A stretch of DNA of 64,000 nt, taken from NCBI GenBank assembly GCA_035560235.1, contig DATMAG010000091.1:4854-68853 (forward strand), written 5' to 3'. The stretch comes from DASRDU01 sp035560235. Its GTDB lineage: Bacteria; Acidobacteriota; Blastocatellia; RBC074. Shown one piece after another: positions 9,642-21,347 of the stretch. Under the pieces are notes generated by a model. The model ran no database searches and had not been told where the DNA came from. It was given only the letters and a program-made list of their open reading frames with translations. The first letter of the stretch is position 1. Every line of letters begins with the position of its first letter. A program made the translations under genes and the position numbers.

Positions 9642-10655
9642 ATGAAAGCTGTAGTGCTGAGAGAACTGGGTGGCCCGGAAAAACTGCTTTATGAAGATGT
9701 CGCTGACCCGGTGGCCGGGGCCGGTGAAGTAGTGGTGAAACTCAAAGCCGCCGCGCTCAATCACCGCGATCAGTGGATCCGGCACGGGCTGTATGCCGGA
9801 ATCAAACTGCCGATCATCCTCGGTTCTGACGGCGCGGGCGTGGTTCAGTCTGTTGGCGAAGGCGTTGATTCATCGCTGGTCGGAAAGGAAGTGGTCATCA
9901 ATCCGAGCCTCGACTGGGGCGATGATGAACGCGCGCAGGGAAAGAACTATCGCATTCTGGGGCTGCCCGATGACGGCACTTATGCTGAACTGATCAAAGT
10001 TCCGGCAAAGAACGTGCTGCCGAAACCGGAGCATCTGTCGTGGGAAGAAGCAGCGGCGATTCCGCTGGCCGGGCTGACGGCGTTTCGCGCCGTGACCACA
10101 CGCGCACAGGTAAAATCGGGCGAAACAGTGCTGGTCACGGGCATCGGCGGCGGCGTGGCGACTTTTGCAATGCAGTTCTGCAAGGCGCTCGGCGCGCGCG
10201 TTATCGTGACTTCGGGCAGCGATGAAAAGCTGGCGCAGGCAAAGCAACTCGGCGCTGACGGCGGCGCAAATTACCGAAACGAAAACTGGCCGAAGGAAGT
10301 CGTTGGTTTAAGCGGCGGCGCTGGCCCTGATGTGGTCGTTGACAGCGCGGGCGGCACAACGCTTGAGGAATGCGTCAAGATCGTCAAACCCGCCGGACGT
10401 ATCGTGTTCTTTGGCGCGACGACGGGACTCGCGCACAATCTTGACCTGCGGCGAATCTTTTTCAAGCAGCTCAATATTCTCGGTTCGACGATGGGCAGCG
10501 ACCGTGAATTTGCGGCGATGCTGCAACTTTACAACGAACACAAGCTGAAGCCGGTCGTGGATCAGGTCTTTCCGCTCGCTGAAACTCCGGCAGCGCATCA
10601 GCGGATGGAAGCAGGCGGGCAGCTTGGCAAGATCGTGCTGAAGATTGATCAGTGA
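9642..10655 (+). CDS. Zinc-independent MDR-family NAD(P)H oxidoreductase (quinone reductase-like)
   Basis: 337 residues from the ATG at 9642 with AGGAGAG upstream. It has the GroES-like N-terminal domain (LNHRDQWIRHGLYAG, LPIILGSDGAGVV) and a Rossmann fold with ETVLVTGIGGGVATFAMQFC. The catalytic-zinc Cys of alcohol dehydrogenases is replaced by Asn (AALNHRD), and the structural zinc lobe with four cysteines is absent, which points to the zinc-free quinone oxidoreductase branch. The likely reaction is NAD(P)H-dependent reduction of a quinone or enone; substrate is unknown. Its stop overlaps the next gene (ATGA). Confidence 0.87.
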   Translation: MKAVVLRELGGPEKLLYEDVADPVAGAGEVVVKLKAAALNHRDQWIRHGLYAGIKLPIILGSDGAGVVQSVGEGVDSSLVGKEVVINPSLDWGDDERAQGKNYRILGLPDDGTYAELIKVPAKNVLPKPEHLSWEEAAAIPLAGLTAFRAVTTRAQVKSGETVLVTGIGGGVATFAMQFCKALGARVIVTSGSDEKLAQAKQLGADGGANYRNENWPKEVVGLSGGAGPDVVVDSAGGTTLEECVKIVKPAGRIVFFGATTGLAHNLDLRRIFFKQLNILGSTMGSDREFAAMLQLYNEHKLKPVVDQVFPLAETPAAHQRMEAGGQLGKIVLKIDQ

Positions 10656-11302
10656 TGGCTGTACCGCAATCAGAATTATTACTCTCGCCGGATGAGTATC
10701 TGGCCTTTGAGCGCGCCTTTCAGAACGGCAAACACGAATATCAGGACGGTCGGCTTTATGCGATGGCGGGCGAAAGCCCTTCGCACGGGCGGATCAAGAC
10801 AAACCTCGTTCGTGAAATCGGCCTGCAACTCAAGGGGCGCGACTGCGATGTATTCACGGCGGATATGAAATTCGGCATTTCGCTGGCGGGGCCGTTTTAT
10901 TACCCGGATGTCGTGATCGTTTGGGGACGCCTGATTTTCCGCGATCAGGAAAAGGATGTGCTGCTCAATCCGCATACGATCATCGAAGTATTGTCACCCT
11001 CGACCGAAGGTTTTGACCGGGGCGGCAAGTTCGAGCAGTACCGGAAAAATCAGTCGCTCACAACTTACGTCGTTGTGGCGCAGGATCGTCCGCAGGTGAC
11101 GGTGCTGGTGCGGCAGCCGAATCAGCACTGGGATTTATCCATGCTGACTGAACCGGACAGCGTGCTGGCGCTGGAAAAGCTGCAATGTCGCGTGCCGCTC
11201 AGCGACATTTACAGCCGCGTTGAATTTCCGGCAGACGAATTGGCGGAAACTGCGCCTGCGCCGAAGAAAAAAACGGTCAGGCGCAAAAGCCGCAGGCCCT
11301 GA
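10655..11302 (+). CDS. Uma2-family (DUF820) putative PD-(D/E)XK nuclease
   Basis: About 215 residues from ATG 10655; a GTG at 10652 is also in frame. Landmarks are SPDEYLAFERAFQNGKHEYQ, GRLYAMAGESPSHGRIKTNL, FTADMKFGISL, FYYPDVVIVWG and TIIEVLSPSTEGFDRGGK, the D...ExL pattern of the Uma2 fold. A basic C-terminal tail (PKKKTVRRKSRRP) follows. The family is abundant in cyanobacteria and other large genomes and its role is not established. It is translationally coupled to the oxidoreductase by a four-base overlap. Confidence 0.88.
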   Translation: MAVPQSELLLSPDEYLAFERAFQNGKHEYQDGRLYAMAGESPSHGRIKTNLVREIGLQLKGRDCDVFTADMKFGISLAGPFYYPDVVIVWGRLIFRDQEKDVLLNPHTIIEVLSPSTEGFDRGGKFEQYRKNQSLTTYVVVAQDRPQVTVLVRQPNQHWDLSMLTEPDSVLALEKLQCRVPLSDIYSRVEFPADELAETAPAPKKKTVRRKSRRP

Positions 11303-11333
11303 CGCCGACTGCGGCGCAATCAGCGAAACGGGA

Positions 11334-11370
11334 AAAGAGCGCAGCAGAAAGGTTATCTGCTGCGCTCTTT
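11334..11370. terminator. Bidirectional intrinsic terminator
   Basis: AAAGAGCGCAGCAGA pairs with TCTGCTGCGCTCTTT around a short AAGGTTA loop. A-rich and T-rich sides flank the stem, so it can end both the Uma2 transcript and the convergent OsmC transcript. Confidence 0.85.
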
Positions 11371-11398
11371 CAGTTATGCGCTGATTTGTTCGTCAGCT

Positions 11399-12004
11399 TC
11401 AATCCATCATCTCACCTTTTGCCCGGCTCTTCTTCATCGTTCCCGCTCCTTCAAGCTTCACGGTGACGGGTGTTGGTCTGGTGATGATGTCGAAGACGGG
11501 CGAACGCTGCTGTGCGAGTTCGCACAGTTCCTGAATTGTTTCAGGCGGCGCGTCGGCCTTGATTCTGAAGGTCACGCGAATCTCTTCGTAACCATTCCTT
11601 ACTTCGTCCGACAGGCCCAGAAAACCGCGCAGGTCGAGATTGCCTTCGAGTTTCGATTCAACCTCTTCGATTCTGATGCCGCGCGCGGCGGCGTGATAGA
11701 CGAGCGAAGAGGTCAGGCATCCGGCCAGCGCGTGCAGGGCGAATTCAACCGGATTGGCTCCCTTGTCCTCGCCGAGCAGCACCTGCGGTTCGTCGGAATC
11801 GAGGACGAACGGCGTGGTGCGGGTCGTGTCCTCCTGGCCTGCGCCGTAAAAGCCTCCGATGGATGAACGATTGTGACCGCCGCCCAGCCATTTGTTTTCA
11901 GCCCGGAAGCGGAACGTGGCGAGCGACGGCTTTTCAGTAATCGCGGCGACCGTGTTACGCAACTGCTCAACATTGACTCCGTTGATGATGTTCTGTGTCT
12001 GCAT
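11399..12004 (-). CDS. OsmC-family thiol peroxidase-like protein
   Basis: 201 residues. The OsmC core includes EDKGANPVEFALHALAGCLT, where the first catalytic Cys sits at a helix start, and the second conserved Cys is in QELCELAQQRSPVFDIITR. The family reduces organic hydroperoxides or carries reactive sulfur. An N-terminal extension of about 60 residues (MQTQNIINGVNVEQL...) resembles OsmC proteins of the long subclass. It lies 42 bases downstream of the diiron protein gene on the same strand, so they probably share a promoter and an oxidative theme. Confidence 0.9.
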   Translation of the reverse strand: MQTQNIINGVNVEQLRNTVAAITEKPSLATFRFRAENKWLGGGHNRSSIGGFYGAGQEDTTRTTPFVLDSDEPQVLLGEDKGANPVEFALHALAGCLTSSLVYHAAARGIRIEEVESKLEGNLDLRGFLGLSDEVRNGYEEIRVTFRIKADAPPETIQELCELAQQRSPVFDIITRPTPVTVKLEGAGTMKKSRAKGEMMD

Positions 12005-12046
12005 TGATTGTTTCCTCCCTGATGATTGATGAAGTCCGGGAATGGT

Positions 12047-12988
12047 TCAGCAGAAGGCCGGAGCGATCTGCTCAAGGCGCGTTCTGGCGGCAGGCTGAAT
12101 CTTTTCGAGCGTCGCCAGAAACTTCGGATGCGTCATCCCTGAACCCAGATAAGTCCAGCGATTCGCCTGGTGCTGAATCGTCATGAATTGTTCGCGCTCG
12201 GTTTGTGACAGCGCGCGACCGGTGGCGCGCTCGAAGCTGTCGAGGTCAAATTCGGTCTGCTGCTTCAGGGCCGCGTCGAGAAAACCGCCGATTTCCAGAT
12301 ACTCTTCAAAGGCTCTGGTGATCTCTTCCTGGCTGCAGGTGGCGGCCAGCGCTGCGACCATCAGCGTGTCGAGCTTCGCGTGCTGCGCTTCTTCCATCCA
12401 GTGATGTTTGAGCAGGCTCTTGAACTGCGGGTCGAGCTGCGTCTGATCTTGCACGCTGTCGGTGTAATGCCGCTGCGTCATCCATTCGATGTGCAGAATC
12501 GTGAGCGCAACGGCGAGCGGGTGATGTGACAGTATCTTCGCAGCGACCGCATCGGGCGGGCCGATCACGTTGCAGCTTGTCCCAAAGCCGCGCTCAAACT
12601 CCTCGCGGAAGCGCTTGAAGAGGTGAATATGTTTCGCCTCTTCGCTCGCCAACTGCAGCAGCGCGCGCGTGCGGTAATCATCGCCCTGCAGTTGTGGCCG
12701 CGCGTGATCGAGAATGAACGGCAGAATGAATTCCTCAACCAGTCCGAAGATGCACAGGTAAGCGTTGCCTCTGATCTGATTGAGCGTGCGCTTCTCGCTG
12801 GCGGACAGAAAGCCGAGCTTCTCAACCTGTGCCAGCGCTTCGGCCATAAACGGTCTGGTGAAATCGAGCCGGCGGTTGCCGCCGATGATGTCTTCGATGC
12901 GCCAGTTGACCTTTTGTGCAGCGGTCAGCATCTCCTGGTACGAATAAGCAGGCGCGCTGTTGATGGTGGGGACAGTGATGTTGAGCAT
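12047..12988 (-). CDS. AurF-like diiron oxygenase / ferritin-like protein
   Basis: 313 residues, mostly helical. Putative diiron ligands have the spacing of AurF-type N-oxygenases: E85/E86 (GLVEEFILPF), E117 and H120 (ASEEAKHIHLF), E168 (LHIEWMTQRHY), then H196, E200 and H203 (KHHWMEEAQHAK), i.e. HxxxExxH. Such enzymes activate O2 at a carboxylate-bridged diiron centre to oxidise amines or other substrates. No biosynthetic partners are nearby, so substrate is unknown. It is transcribed with the OsmC gene and is divergent from the sigma-kinase pair, with about 180 bases between. Confidence 0.8.
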   Translation of the reverse strand: MLNITVPTINSAPAYSYQEMLTAAQKVNWRIEDIIGGNRRLDFTRPFMAEALAQVEKLGFLSASEKRTLNQIRGNAYLCIFGLVEEFILPFILDHARPQLQGDDYRTRALLQLASEEAKHIHLFKRFREEFERGFGTSCNVIGPPDAVAAKILSHHPLAVALTILHIEWMTQRHYTDSVQDQTQLDPQFKSLLKHHWMEEAQHAKLDTLMVAALAATCSQEEITRAFEEYLEIGGFLDAALKQQTEFDLDSFERATGRALSQTEREQFMTIQHQANRWTYLGSGMTHPKFLATLEKIQPAARTRLEQIAPAFC

Positions 12989-13168
12989 TCAGTCTTCTCC
13001 TTCTGGTTGTGAACAGCCCGGACGGCTGCGCGAGCCGTTCGCATTTCTCTCTTTCACCAGGTAAGACGGCATCGGGAGAAAAAAGCGGCCACGCCGGAGA
13101 GAATTTTTCTCTGTGAATTTTGGGTGTAAGATTTCGCCGTTCAGAATCACATAAACCTGGAGAGCGAC

Positions 13169-13742
13169 ATGCCACAAGCTCCGTCGCAGGAAATCACACA
13201 ACTGCTGCTGGCCTGGGGGCAGGGCGATCAGTCGGCGCTGGAACAACTGATGCCGCTCGTTTATGAAGAACTGCGCCGCCTGGCGCGACTTTACATGAGC
13301 CGTCAGCGTCCCGGTCATACGCTGCAAACGACCGCGCTGGTGAATGAGGCTTATCTGCGGCTGGTTGATTCGAGCCGCGTGCAATGGCAGAACCGCGCGC
13401 ACTTCTTTGCCGTATCAGCACAGTTGATGCGCCGGATTCTGGTTGATGTCGCCCGCGATCACGCCCGGCTCAAACGCGGCGGTGGCGCGACGCACCTGGC
13501 GCTGGATGAAGCGCCCGAAGTATCAGCTGAACGCGGCGCAGAACTGATTGCGCTCGACGATGCGCTCCACGCGCTGCACGCGCTCAATCCCAGGCAGAGT
13601 CAGATTGTCGAACTGCGCTATTTCGGCGGGCTGAGCGAGGACGAGACAGCCGAGGTCCTGAAAATTTCGCCGCGCACTGTCCGGCGCGACTGGTCGCTGG
13701 CGCGCGCGTGGCTCTACCGCGAACTGAACCGCGAGGGTAAAG

Positions 13743-13753
<11 letters not shown>
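13169..13753 (+). CDS. ECF sigma factor (Sigma70_ECF type, kinase-coupled)
   Basis: 194 residues. Region 2 includes LMPLVYEELRRLARLYMSRQ and TTALVNEAYLRLVD; region 4 includes LNPRQSQIVELRYFGGLSED and LKISPRTVRRDWSLARAWL. This is the ECF subtype common in Acidobacteria and Planctomycetes that is encoded next to Ser/Thr kinases rather than anti-sigma factors. TGGAGAG precedes the ATG. It overlaps the kinase start by 11 bases, so phosphorylation-dependent activity control is a reasonable inference from related sigma-kinase pairs. Confidence 0.92.
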
Positions 13754-16874
<3,121 letters not shown>

Positions 16875-16999
16875 GGGAAAGCTCGAGCGGTTGTCAGCCT
16901 GAGGTGCCTGCTCCGGTTTGTCGCCTCCGGGCATTTGGCGTGAGCCTGAAAGTGTTGCACTATGTCAGGTGACCGAAGCACCGGAAGGATTATTCATCA

Positions 17000-17500
17000 A
17001 TGAATGATGTGACAAACAAGCCGCTGGTCGGCGTGATAATGGGCAGCAAATCAGACTGGGAGACGATGCGGCACGCTGATGAAATCCTGGCGCGCTTTGC
17101 GGTGCCGCACGAATGCCGCATCGTGTCGGCGCACCGGACGCCGCTCCTGCTCGCGGAGTATGCGGCGACGGCTGAAGCGCGCGGCCTTGAGGTCATCATT
17201 GCCGGAGCGGGCGGCGCGGCGCATCTGCCGGGAATGGTCGCGGCGCAGACTGCAGTGCCGGTTCTCGGAGTGCCGGTGCAGAGCAGGGCGTTGAGCGGGC
17301 TGGATTCGCTGCTCTCAATCGTGCAGATGCCTGCCGGGGTGCCGGTCGGGACGCTGGCGATTGGCGTGGCGGGCGCGACCAATGCCGCGCTGCTGGCTGT
17401 CGCCATTCTTTCAAACACGCGGCCCGAACTGCGCGAAAGGCTGCGGCAGTTTCGCGCCGAACAGACGATGAAGGTTTTGCAGGATTCATTGCAGTCATAA
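17000..17500 (+). CDS. purE: N5-carboxyaminoimidazole ribonucleotide mutase (PurE)
   Basis: 166 residues, normal for class I PurE. Landmarks are GVIMGSKSDWETM, IVSAHRTP with the active-site His, IIAGAGGAAHLPGMVAAQT and PVLGVPVQSRALSGLDSLLS. It converts N5-CAIR to CAIR in de novo purine synthesis and works with PurK, encoded 70 bases downstream. It starts at ATG 17000 with GGAAGGA upstream. Nothing unusual. Confidence 0.97.
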   Translation: MNDVTNKPLVGVIMGSKSDWETMRHADEILARFAVPHECRIVSAHRTPLLLAEYAATAEARGLEVIIAGAGGAAHLPGMVAAQTAVPVLGVPVQSRALSGLDSLLSIVQMPAGVPVGTLAIGVAGATNAALLAVAILSNTRPELRERLRQFRAEQTMKVLQDSLQS

Positions 17501-17570
17501 AACTGCGGGACGCGACTGGCCGCGAATCAGCGCGGGTGTTGATTGCTGAATTATTTCAGGAACTGAGATC

Positions 17571-18746
17571 GTGAAGGATTCAATCATTCTCCCCGGAGCC
17601 ACCATCGGAGTTCTGGGCAGCGGGCAGCTTGGCCGGATGTTCGCCATCGCGGCGCGCCGGATGGGTTACCGCGTGCATACTCTTTCGCCCGACACCGACA
17701 CGCCCACCGGACAGGTGGCCGATTACGAAGTCACAGCCTCTTACGACGATCTGGACGCTGTACGCGAGTTTGCGCGCAACGTCAGCGTCGTGACCTTTGA
17801 ATTCGAGAACGTTTCGGCGGCGTGCGTCGAAGCGGCCTCGGAACTGGCTCCCGTGCGGCCTTCCGGCGCGGTGCTGCACACGACTCAGCACCGGCTGCGC
17901 GAAAAAACGTTTCTCGCCAGTCAGGGGTTCCCGGTCGCGCCCTTCAGGCACATCACCTCGCTCGCAGAGTTGAAAACGGCGCTCGCTGAAATCGGTTGTC
18001 CGGCAGTGCTCAAGACGGCAGGCTTCGGTTATGACGGCAAGGGACAGTCGAAGATCACTTCAGCGAACGAAGCTGAAGCGGCCATTGCCGCGCTCGGCGG
18101 CATTTCAGACGGGCGCGAGGCGGTGCTGGAAGCCTTCATTGATTTCGAGCGCGAAGTCTCGGTTGTGGCCGCGCGCGGGCTGGACGGCTCGTTTGTGCAT
18201 TACGGCGTGATTGCCAATGAGCATCGCCGTCACATTCTGGATTTGTCAGTCGCTCCGGCTGAGGTCGCGCCTGAAATTGAGCGCGAGGCCATCGGGATTG
18301 CGCGCAGCGTGCTTGAGGCGCTCGATGTGGTCGGCGTGATGTGCGTCGAATTCTTTCTGACGCGCGACGGCAGACTGCTCATCAATGAACTCGCGCCGCG
18401 CCCGCACAATTCAGGGCATTTCACTTTCGATGCGTGCGTGACGAGTCAGTTCGAGCAGCAGTTGCGGGCCGTCTGCGGGCTGCCGCTCGGCTCGCCGGAA
18501 CTGCTGCGCCCGGCGGCGATGGCGAATCTGCTCGGTGACTTGTGGGAGCAGGGTGAACCTGACTGGCGCGCTGCCTGTGCCCTTCCCGAAGTCAAGCTGC
18601 ATCTGTACGGCAAGCTGATGCCGCGCCGCGGGCGCAAGATGGGGCATCTGACGGCGCTCGCCCGCAGCAGCCACGAGGCGGCACGTCTTGTGCTCGCCGC
18701 ACGCGCCGCGCTGACCCCGGCCATTCATACAGCCACCGAAGCATAA
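17571..18746 (+). CDS. purK: N5-carboxyaminoimidazole ribonucleotide synthase (PurK)
   Basis: 391 residues starting at a GTG (17571). ATP-grasp fold: TIGVLGSGQLGRMFAIAARR, FEFENVSAACVE, KTAGFGYDGKGQ, EVSVVAARGLDG and NELAPRPHNSGHFTFDAC. It makes N5-CAIR from AIR, ATP and bicarbonate and passes it to PurE, encoded just upstream. The GTG start is supported by alignment of the protein N-terminus with the dinucleotide-like GxGQLGRM motif. The ribosome site (CAGGAACTGAG) is moderate. Confidence 0.97.
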   Translation: MKDSIILPGATIGVLGSGQLGRMFAIAARRMGYRVHTLSPDTDTPTGQVADYEVTASYDDLDAVREFARNVSVVTFEFENVSAACVEAASELAPVRPSGAVLHTTQHRLREKTFLASQGFPVAPFRHITSLAELKTALAEIGCPAVLKTAGFGYDGKGQSKITSANEAEAAIAALGGISDGREAVLEAFIDFEREVSVVAARGLDGSFVHYGVIANEHRRHILDLSVAPAEVAPEIEREAIGIARSVLEALDVVGVMCVEFFLTRDGRLLINELAPRPHNSGHFTFDACVTSQFEQQLRAVCGLPLGSPELLRPAAMANLLGDLWEQGEPDWRAACALPEVKLHLYGKLMPRRGRKMGHLTALARSSHEAARLVLAARAALTPAIHTATEA

Positions 18747-19243
18747 TCAGAAACATTCGGTCGCTTTTATCGTTCATCGCTTGAACTCAGCGGGACGGGT
18801 GATGATAATGACGCACCTTTTTCATTTCCTTACAGGAATCGCGGACAGCCATTGACAACGGCTGTCCACGGCACCGGCGCTGCAACCTGTCAGCAGCGAC
18901 CGGGCGAAGCATTCTGCTTCATTCTTCCTGCCTCACCTTCTCCTCACTGCAATTGATTGTCTGTCAGGCAGGTCAGCTCCCGGTCGGGCAGAGTTGAAAG
19001 CCGCCGGAGCGGCTTTGCAGTTGCAACATCATTACTCAGTCTTTTGATCTGCAGGCCCCGCAGGTTTTGCGCCATCGCTCTTCCACCGACGCAGCCTGAT
19101 CGCTGCGTCGGTCACCCCTGCGAGCGACACCGGTCGCTCTTCGAGAGAAATCATCCGGCAGCGGTCTCTGAACGCGGAAGCTGTTTGCGCCGTCACCTCA
19201 GCCCCGCGTCTGTGTTCAGATCCGTCATTACAGGAGGAAAGTC
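18747..19243. other. 497-base non-coding leader with a series of stable hairpins
   Basis: No convincing gene; an open frame at 18957-19265 has no ribosome site or family features. The gap holds four hairpins in a row: GGACAGCC/GGCTGTCC (18843-18867), AAAGCCGC-CGGA-GCGGCTTT (18997-19016), ACCGACGCAGC/GCTGCGTCGGT (19085-19112, 11 bp perfect) and GAGCGAC-ACCG-GTCGCTC (19122-19139). They lie upstream of the P-domain gene and could form a structured 5' leader. I cannot match them to a known riboswitch. Confidence 0.5.
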
Positions 19244-20480
19244 ATGTCCACACGTCACCGGGTGACAGGCTCGCTTTTGTCAGCACTTGCTCGTGCTGGC
19301 AGGCAGTCTGCCCCTTGCTCCATTGTTTCATCGCACTGTTGCGCAGCAGGATCAGGAAAGAATCAGCGAACAGGCTCAGCAGCAGATCGAAGCGCTGCTG
19401 GAAGAGAAGAAGAGCCGGACTCCTGCAACCTCGACTCCGGGAGTGGTTGTCACAGCAGGTGAAGCTGCCTTTTCGGAAATGGCTCCGGGCGGCAGCGGGA
19501 CAAACCAGACACCGTTCAGATTCCGGCTGAATCGTGATGTTGCGTGCGGGGCGCCTCTGAACTTCACGCTGACCGTCAGATCAGGCGGCACGCTGCCGCG
19601 TCAGTATCAGCTCAGCGTTCAGTCGGGACAGCCTGCGGCGACATCGCGCACGTTCAGTTACACCGGGCCGCCGGTGCCGATCCCCGATAACAACGCCACG
19701 GGTGTCAATCTCAAGATTCCGGTCAGCGGTCTGTCCGGCGCAATCAGCAGCGTCAGGTTCAGAATTAACGGCAGCAACTGTGCGAGCAACACAGGCGTCG
19801 GCCTCGAACACACCTTTGTCGGGGATCTGGTGCTGCGTCTGATCGCTCCGAGCGGCACGGCAGTGACGCTGATTAGTCAGCCGGGCGGCGGGCTGGCTGA
19901 AGGGCGGAATTTCTGCAACACGCTGCCTGATGATGCGGCGACGGTGTCCATTCAGAATATTCTGTCGAGCGGCCCGCCACCGCTCGGGCCGCCTTACACC
20001 GGAACCTTCAAACCGGCCTCACCGCTCGCAGCCTTTGCCCTGGAGGATCCGAACGGAACGTGGACGCTGAATGTTTCTGACCGCGCCTCGCAGGACATCG
20101 GCGCCGTGCGGGCGTTTTCGATTCTCATCACAACTTATCAGTGCGAGGACAATCGCCCTTTTCTGATCAGCGCCGCTGAGCTGAGCCGCGACGGGCAGAC
20201 GCAGGAACTGATTGCCAGAGTCACGCTGCGCAATGAGGGCAGGGCTTCGTCCGGGCCGGTCAGTCTGACTGCGGCCACGCTCGGCAACAGCACCGACAAG
20301 GTCCGCGTCGCCGGTTCGCTGCCGCAGCCGCTCGGCGACATTGCGCCGGGTCAGGCCGCAAACTTTACGCTGCGTTTCGACGGCACGAATTTTCCGCCCG
20401 GCAGCAATGTCATTCTGCTTTATCTCTGTTCGTATTCGGGCGGCACCTTCAGCGGTGGTCACGGCCTGATCGCGCCGTAA
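19244..20480 (+). CDS. Secreted protein with proprotein-convertase P-domain (frameshift in signal peptide)
   Basis: The strong ribosome site AGGAGGAAAG and ATG at 19244 open one frame (MSTRHRVTGSLLSALA). The rest of the protein lies in another frame from about 19287 (LLVLAGSLPLAPLFHRTVAQ). Skipping one base near 19289 joins them into a normal signal peptide. The mature part has a P/Homo-B-type beta domain (residues about 120-280 of the second frame: IPDNNATGVNLKIPVSG, HTFVGDLVLRLIAPSGTAV, FALEDPNGTWTLNVSDRA). A CARDB-like C-terminal domain follows (LIARVTLRNEGRASSGPVSL). No protease domain is present. The shift may be a sequencing error, or the gene may be inactive; a TTG start at 19287 is a weaker alternative. 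Confidence 0.75.
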
Positions 20481-20510
20481 ACTGGATCAGTGTTGTGCAA
20501 CATCCCTGAA

Positions 20511-20548
20511 GAACAGGGCCGGAGATTATTCATCCCCGGCCCTTGTTA
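20511..20548 (+). terminator. Intrinsic terminator after the P-domain gene
   Basis: AACAGGGCCGG at 20512-20522 pairs with CCGGCCCTTGTT at 20536-20547 (with GGGCCGG/CCGGCCC at its core) around the loop AGATTATTCATCC. It lies 30 bases after the stop codon. The T-run is weak. Confidence 0.7.
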
Positions 20549-20568
20549 TCAGATCAGTTTGCAATTGA

Positions 20569-20600
20569 GTGTCCGGCAGAAGGTCAAGCCTGCCGGACAC
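20569..20600. repeat. Perfect 11-bp hairpin in the gap before the DUF1648 gene
   Basis: GTGTCCGGCAG at 20569-20579 pairs with CTGCCGGACAC at 20590-20600 around a 10-base loop. The surrounding 20600-20793 has no gene that I can support. The second half of the hairpin word (TTGCCGGACCTG) recurs loosely at 20635-20645. Confidence 0.65.
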
Positions 20601-20793
20601 CGTTCTGCAATTCGCGATAGTCCGGTTGTCAGATTGCCGGACCTGAATTCAGTGCGCTTACTTCAGCCGCCCGCCTTTGCTCACCGCTCAGTCTCAGCCT
20701 TGACCGCTCTGAAGCCATAGCCTAAGCTGCCACTGCCTGCTGGGACTTTCATTTCAATTTCGCGTTCACGAACCAACCGGACATCAGCCACAA

Positions 20794-21219
20794 ATGGCTA
20801 CGCTGATATTTTATCTGGCGGTGGTAATCCTGGCCCTGGGCTGGTGGGTGGCCATCAGTGCCTGGCCGCAACTGCCTGCGCGCATTCCCGTGCATTTCAA
20901 TCTGACCGGTGAACCCGACAGATGGGGCGCGCGCTGGATGATCTTCATCGGGCCGCTCACCGGCTCGGTGATCTGCGCGGCGCTGGCGTGGTTATTCAAC
21001 CGGCCCGATGCGCTGGCGCGGTTTCCGATGGCAGCGCGCGCGCCGCTCAACTGCCTGTTACTGATCGAAGCCGGACTGTTCACTTATCTGACGTGGCAGA
21101 TGTGCCGCGTCGCAACGGGACAGGCGAGAGGTCTCGGCGTCTGGTTTCTGCCGGTGCTGCTCGGCGCGCTGACGCTGGTTTCAGTCTGGCTGGCGCTCAG
21201 CGCGCGCCGGGTCGGCTGA
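20794..21219 (+). CDS. DUF1648-domain membrane protein
   Basis: 141 residues with four hydrophobic spans. The signature WPQLPARIPVHFNLTGEPDR-WGARW after the first span is the DUF1648 motif (LPxRIPxHFNxxGxxDxWG). The rest of the SdpI-like architecture is reduced to the remaining spans. The family includes the SdpI immunity/signal protein of Bacillus, but this short stand-alone form cannot be given that role. The ribosome site is weak. Confidence 0.85.
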   Translation: MATLIFYLAVVILALGWWVAISAWPQLPARIPVHFNLTGEPDRWGARWMIFIGPLTGSVICAALAWLFNRPDALARFPMAARAPLNCLLLIEAGLFTYLTWQMCRVATGQARGLGVWFLPVLLGALTLVSVWLALSARRVG

Positions 21220-21244
21220 TTCAGTAAAACCCGCATCGTCCGCT

Positions 21245-21327
21245 GTTCGACAGGCTGCTGAGCTTGTCGGCATCTCTGGTAAAGAGCCATTTACAAAGTC
21301 AGCGATAAGCTCATCAGCTTGTCGAAC
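21245..21327. repeat. Second inverted pair of the GACAAGCT palindrome family
   Basis: GTTCGACAGGCTGCTGAGCT (21245-21264, continuing TGTCGG) and GCGATAAGCTCATCAGCTTG (21302-21321, continuing TCGAAC) are inverted copies matching at 22 of 26 positions. Together they can form a large hairpin ending about 15 bases before the S9 peptidase start. The words match the pair at 9546-9619. Confidence 0.75.
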
Positions 21328-21347
21328 CTTCACAAAGGAACAATGCT

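Noticed and set aside
18957..19265. 102-codon plus-strand frame in the long leader
   Set aside because: Runs through several perfect hairpins, has no ribosome site and no protein features.
20794..21219. SdpI-like bacteriocin immunity role
   Set aside because: Only the DUF1648 motif is shared; there is no toxin gene or SdpR-like regulator nearby.
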